From Clostridiales bacterium (GTDB lineage Bacteria; Bacillota; Clostridia; Lachnospirales; Lachnospiraceae), in assembly GCA_029267975.1 (NCBI GenBank), contig JAJUHH010000074.1, forward strand, positions 1 through 10,082: a DNA stretch of 10,082 nt, in the 5' to 3' direction. The notes under the pieces are model-generated. The model searched no databases. It was not told where the DNA came from and saw only the letters and a program-made list of their open reading frames with translations. Shown here one piece after another: positions 6,353 through 10,082 of the stretch. The number at the start of each line of letters is the position of its first letter. The stretch's first letter is position 1. The translations under genes and the position numbers were made by a program.

Positions 6353-6480
6353 CTTCTTGTTATTGGGCGATTATATTACGCGTCACCTTTTCTGGTTTTA
6401 CGGGGTTTACAAACTTTGTGAGGCAGTAAGGAGCGCACAATATAACACCAAACCATATATTTTAAGGAGGAAGTAAGAAT

Positions 6481-9009
6481 ATGAAGAAGAATTTCTTTAA
6501 GAAGTTATCCTTCATTCTGGCATTAGCGATGATCGTAACCGCTCTCGCTCCTGCTAGTGGCGTATTTGCTGCAGCTAAAGCTCCTAAGCTGAATGCTACC
6601 AGCAAGACCCTGCACCTGGGTGGAATCACCGGTGTAAATAAGTTTGACTTCAACATTGCTAACAAGCAGACAGGTTGGAAGTACCTGTGGAAGTCCAGCG
6701 ATGCTTCTGTAGCATCCGTTAACAAGAGCAACGGTTTAGTTACAGCAAAGAGCGTTGGTACTACAAAGATTTCCGTAGTGATCTCTGACAAGAAGGGTGA
6801 GGAAGTTGATACTCTTACCGCAACCGTTTATGTAAGAGATAACATCAAGGAATTAACCATTACTAACAAGCCTGCTGGCGACAAGGTTGCTGTTGGTGTT
6901 GAGCATGACTTCAACAGATCCTATAAGACTGAAGCTGGTAAGACTAGCGGTTCCAAGGTAGCTGTTACCAGATGGACTGTTGTTAACGCAGAAGGCAAGG
7001 CTGAAGGCGCAACTATCTCTGATAGCGGTGTATTCAAGGCTACAGTACCTGGTGAGTATACTATCACAGCAAATGCTTTCCAGTCCAAGTCTAAGTACAC
7101 TGAGTGGTTAACAAGCCAGAACGCTAAGTTAGTAACTGCTACAACTTCTACTAAAGTAACAGTTGCAACTTCTATGGTTAAGGCTGAGCAGGTTGACCTT
7201 GATACATTAAAGGTTACATTTGACTCTGCAATTACCGATGCTTCTAAGCTTTCTGTTGTATACTTAGTAGGCACAGCAGAAGTTCTTACAGCAGTTAAGA
7301 AAACAACTTTAAGCGCTGATGGTAAGGAAGTTGTTGTTGATATGTATGCTAACTTACCTGAGGGTTCAACTATTGTTGTTAAGTATCCTGAGATGGACAG
7401 CAAGCAGTTTGTAGCAGCTAAGTCTGATGCATCTGAAGTTAAGAGCATCGAGATCGCTACAACAAAGGTTCAGATCGGACCTCCGGATTATCTTTACGTT
7501 AAGTTCTTAAATAAGGACGGCGTTAATATTGCAAAGCCTGACTTATATTCAAGACTTACTTTTGAAACATCCAATATCAATGCATTCGTTACTGAAGGCA
7601 CAGCACCTACCATTGTTATGTATAAGGTGGGCGATACTACAACCGTAACAGCAACATTCCATACTTGGACCTATGATCCTACAACAGGTGCAGAGGTTGG
7701 TAACCTTACAGCATCAGGCGTTATCACTTGTGTTGAGAAGTCTGTTGATAAGCTTGGCGATTTAAGCGCTTACACATTAGTTGATTATTCAACTGGTGTT
7801 CCGGATTTCAGCGATGCTAAGCATACCGTTTCTCTGAGCGATGATGCTAGATTATATGTTCAGTTAAAGGGTACTAAGGCTAATGGCGATGAGTTATTAA
7901 CAAATAACTATCCTTCAAGCCCTAACTATGGTTCTGCAAAGACTTGGAGCTACAGCTCTTCTGATATCAATGTACTTAACGTAGATTCTACTGGTCATAT
8001 CTTCACATTCAAGACAGGTACTGCAGTAGTTATCGTTAAGTATGGTGATGATGTAGTTGCTACATGCCCTATCACTGTAACAGCAGCAAGAGAACTTGCA
8101 ACATTCTCAGTAAGCGCTAACCAGTTCGTATTATCAAATGATGATGATGTTCTGGATACTAAGGATATCACCGTAACCGTTAAGGATCAGTTTGGTTCTG
8201 ATTATACTGCTTATACTTTAGCTACACCTGTTAAGAAGTCCAACAATGTTGGTACTGCATATGTAAGCCATACAAATACTAGCGTTAGATTTGGCGGCGC
8301 AACATTAGCAACAGGAGCATATACTTACGAGCTTAAGGTTACTGACAATAACAACAGCAATATTTCTAAGTCCGTTTATGTAACTGTAACAGTTGCTCAG
8401 CCTTCATCTGATGATGATGTATCATATTACAGCATCGAGCTGAACAAGAATGCTTTTGATACCAAGTTAACAGATACTGATGACAATGAGAAGGCAGTAG
8501 TTTCCTTATTTGGTTATGCAGCTAACGGCGTTAGAAATAAGAGATTAGATGCTAATACATTAGTAACTGTAACAGCTCCTGCAGGTGCAACAAATCTTCC
8601 TGCAACTTCTGCAAGCATTACTCAGCCTAATGATTTAGTATTAGACTTAATTCCTACTGCAATGACCAAGGCTTCCAAGGGTAGCTATACATTAAGAGTA
8701 GCAAGTGGTACAATTCTTGCTGCAAACTCCTTCACAGTAACTGATACCCAGCCTGCTCCTACATTAGTAGTTAACAAGACAATCTCTACAGCAGCTACAC
8801 TTACTGCAGCTCTTGCAGATTGCTTCACTGTAAAGGTTGACGGTGTTGCTACAGCAATTACTGGTCAGGATGTTCATGGTTCTGTAGTTGGTACAAATGG
8901 TACATCTGTTTATGTAAAATCTGTAACAGTAAGCAAGACTTATGGTGCAGCTGGTACATTAACATTCACAGTACCTGTAAACGCAACAATTACCTATAAC
9001 TATCACTAA
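6481..9009 (+). CDS. Secreted multi-domain Ig-like (Big_2-type) surface protein, S-layer-like
   Basis: Protein of 842 residues with a classic signal peptide: KKNFFKK, a hydrophobic core (about 10-23) and cleavage near VFA|AAK (30/31). The mature part appears to be a chain of beta-sandwich Ig-like domains. Domain 1 (about 36-115) is Big_2-like with WKSSDASVASVNKSNGLVTA. Later units start near 116, 232, 334, 421 (again with YSSSDINVLNVDSTGHIFTF), 539, 648 and 758; the unit near 232 resembles Ig-like modules of S-layer proteins. No SLH, CWB2, LPXTG or C-terminal membrane span is seen, so the wall attachment is unknown. Codon use is strongly biased (nearly all Lys codons are AAG; GTT, GCT, ACA and TTA are favoured), unlike its neighbours, which indicates very high expression. 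RBS AAGGAGG (6464-6470) lies 10 nt before the ATG. A strong terminator follows. S-layer or other major surface protein is my inference. Confidence 0.85.
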   Translation: MKKNFFKKLSFILALAMIVTALAPASGVFAAAKAPKLNATSKTLHLGGITGVNKFDFNIANKQTGWKYLWKSSDASVASVNKSNGLVTAKSVGTTKISVVISDKKGEEVDTLTATVYVRDNIKELTITNKPAGDKVAVGVEHDFNRSYKTEAGKTSGSKVAVTRWTVVNAEGKAEGATISDSGVFKATVPGEYTITANAFQSKSKYTEWLTSQNAKLVTATTSTKVTVATSMVKAEQVDLDTLKVTFDSAITDASKLSVVYLVGTAEVLTAVKKTTLSADGKEVVVDMYANLPEGSTIVVKYPEMDSKQFVAAKSDASEVKSIEIATTKVQIGPPDYLYVKFLNKDGVNIAKPDLYSRLTFETSNINAFVTEGTAPTIVMYKVGDTTTVTATFHTWTYDPTTGAEVGNLTASGVITCVEKSVDKLGDLSAYTLVDYSTGVPDFSDAKHTVSLSDDARLYVQLKGTKANGDELLTNNYPSSPNYGSAKTWSYSSSDINVLNVDSTGHIFTFKTGTAVVIVKYGDDVVATCPITVTAARELATFSVSANQFVLSNDDDVLDTKDITVTVKDQFGSDYTAYTLATPVKKSNNVGTAYVSHTNTSVRFGGATLATGAYTYELKVTDNNNSNISKSVYVTVTVAQPSSDDDVSYYSIELNKNAFDTKLTDTDDNEKAVVSLFGYAANGVRNKRLDANTLVTVTAPAGATNLPATSASITQPNDLVLDLIPTAMTKASKGSYTLRVASGTILAANSFTVTDTQPAPTLVVNKTISTAATLTAALADCFTVKVDGVATAITGQDVHGSVVGTNGTSVYVKSVTVSKTYGAAGTLTFTVPVNATITYNYH

Positions 9010-9032
9010 GATTTATTGATAGTAAAATAAAG

Positions 9033-9062
9033 AATAGCCCGCCGAATGGCGGGCTATTTTTT
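9033..9062 (+). terminator. Strong intrinsic terminator after the surface-protein gene
   Basis: AATAGCCCGCC (9033-9043) pairs perfectly with GGCGGGCTATT (9048-9058) around a GAAT loop and runs into a six-T tract (9057-9062). It separates the surface-protein transcript from the next gene. Confidence 0.95.
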
Positions 9063-9085
9063 GCTTTTATAGAATAATTTATAGC

Positions 9086-9114
9086 TTGTGCCTAGGACTC
9101 TTGTAGGGTATAAT
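9086..9114 (+). promoter_or_regulatory. Promoter of the O-antigen-ligase-like gene
   Basis: TTGTGC (9086-9091), a 17-bp spacer and TATAAT (9109-9114). The start site would be near 9121, giving a leader of about 47 nt. It lies just after the terminator at 9033-9062, so the downstream gene is a separate transcription unit. Confidence 0.7.
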
Positions 9115-9167
9115 CATAATATATTTTAGCTAGTGATTCGACCATATAGAGGAAAAGGAGATATACT

Positions 9168-10082
9168 ATGGACAAAAGTACCACAGTTAATCATAAGAGT
9201 AGGCGGTATCAAAGGAAATACGGGCAAAAGGAAAGTGATCAGGCAAAAATATACCTTCTTCCAATTGCCTTCATTCTGACGATACTACCTTTAATCATAT
9301 ACATGAAAAGATATAAAACCCCTTTGGCGGAATTTGAGTGGTTTAATGTATCTGATACCTATATAGATGTATTTCTTTATTATAAGAGTACTTTTTTAAT
9401 ATTGGTTGCATCTGTAATGCTTCTAATCATCCTTGTAAAGTTATACCGGGATAAACAGTTGCGAAATATAAATTCTATGTTTATTGCTTTATCCGTGTAT
9501 GCTTTATTTGCTTTGTTGTCATCGCTTGCAAGTAAATATAGATCAATTAGTTTTACTGGTGGCTATGAGCATTTTGAATCCGTGCTTGTATTATTAAGTT
9601 ATTGCTTAACCATCTATTATGCTTATTTGTTTGTGCGAACGGAGCAGGATATAAAATTTGTATTAAAAGGCTTATTAATCAGTGTGTTGATACTTTCTTT
9701 TTTGGGTATTCTTCAAGCGACGGGTCATGACCTGTTTCAAACTGAGCTTGGTAAGAGAATTTATCTTCCCCTGGGAAGTAGAGGGATGGATTTAACCTTC
9801 AATTTTGATAAGTGGGTCTATTTGACCTTTTATAATCCGAATTACGTTGGCGGTTATGTAGTACTAGTTCTTCCTATATTGTTTGTGCTTGCATTGCAAA
9901 ACAAGAAAATTAATCAAAGAATTGTTTATGCCCTTGCAATTATTGGCATGCTGATTTCAACGATGTTCTCGAGATCAGATGCAGGTATTGTAGCTTTAAT
10001 CATTAGCATAGCTTTTGCAATTGTCATATGTAGAAAATATTTAAGAAAAGCTTTTTATATAATCGTTCCGCTTATTACCTTA
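9168..10082 (+). CDS. O-antigen ligase/polymerase-like polytopic membrane protein (partial, 3' end outside window)
   Basis: An open frame of 305 codons runs off the right edge with no stop. ATG 9168 has AAGGAG (9155-9160) 7 nt upstream. After a polar, basic N-terminus of about 28 residues there are several long hydrophobic spans (near 29-45, 74-91, 102-122, 136-153, 163-181, 227-243, 250-265, 270-286 and beyond). The segment YNPNYVGGYVVLVLPI (about 223-238), followed by SRSDAG, resembles the 'GNPN-GGYL' region of the Wzy/WaaL (O-antigen ligase) superfamily. Family members polymerise polysaccharide or transfer lipid-linked glycans at the outer face of the membrane. In a Gram-positive this would be capsule, wall-polysaccharide or protein-glycosylation work. 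Its position beside the putative surface protein makes protein glycosylation attractive, but this is inference. Most catalytic residues would be downstream of the window. Confidence 0.78.
   Translation, partial: MDKSTTVNHKSRRYQRKYGQKESDQAKIYLLPIAFILTILPLIIYMKRYKTPLAEFEWFNVSDTYIDVFLYYKSTFLILVASVMLLIILVKLYRDKQLRNINSMFIALSVYALFALLSSLASKYRSISFTGGYEHFESVLVLLSYCLTIYYAYLFVRTEQDIKFVLKGLLISVLILSFLGILQATGHDLFQTELGKRIYLPLGSRGMDLTFNFDKWVYLTFYNPNYVGGYVVLVLPILFVLALQNKKINQRIVYALAIIGMLISTMFSRSDAGIVALIISIAFAIVICRKYLRKAFYIIVPLITL

Noticed and set aside
6285..6476. A 63-codon frame with a hydrophobic stretch in the surface-protein leader
   Set aside because: It begins with TTG, has no ribosome binding site at a usable distance, overlaps the strong promoter at 6324-6352, and its hydrophobic part is what AT-rich promoter sequence would encode by chance.
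6921..7448. A 175-codon minus-strand frame inside the surface-protein gene
   Set aside because: Antisense shadow created by the biased codon use of the real gene; no RBS and no family resemblance.

Overview
The window looks like the chromosome of a low-to-moderate-GC, Gram-positive anaerobe of class Clostridia, probably Lachnospiraceae-like. The supporting signs are strong AGGAGG-type ribosome binding sites, a TTG start codon, consensus housekeeping promoters in AT-rich spacers, a VanR/VanS-type two-component pair, a SleB-type wall hydrolase and a secreted Ig-like-domain protein. This placement rests on protein family resemblance, not on a marker gene. No tRNA, rRNA, CRISPR array, insertion sequence or phage gene was seen.

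Layout from left to right: (1) a GC-rich stretch of degenerate 12/25-bp repeats (about 1-124) directly in front of the first gene; (2) a two-component system on + (142-1936), in which the response regulator and histidine kinase overlap by 11 bp and end in a 17-bp perfect hairpin that swallows the kinase stop codon; (3) a minus-strand gene (2075-2878) for a protein with two AP2-like DNA-binding repeats around a degraded HNH-like core; (4) a 485-bp AT-rich divergent spacer with a perfect consensus promoter and several inverted repeats; (5) a membrane-anchored SleB-family wall hydrolase (3364-4335); (6) a stand-alone threonine synthase, thrC (4550-6040), with its own extended -10 promoter; (7) a 440-bp leader region with at least two promoters, three TGACA boxes spaced exactly 11 bp apart, and a GC-rich segment that can fold into a multi-helix RNA; (8) a large secreted Ig-like-domain protein with highly biased codon use (6481-9009) and a textbook terminator; (9) the start of a polytopic O-antigen-ligase-like membrane protein (9168 to the window edge).

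Most of the genes point to the cell envelope: a sensor pair from a family that often watches wall stress, a wall hydrolase, a probable abundant surface or S-layer-like protein, and a glycan ligase/polymerase-type protein. Each gene or pair has its own promoter, so this is a neighbourhood rather than one operon. The most unusual parts are the leader of the surface protein gene and the AP2/HNH-derived protein.
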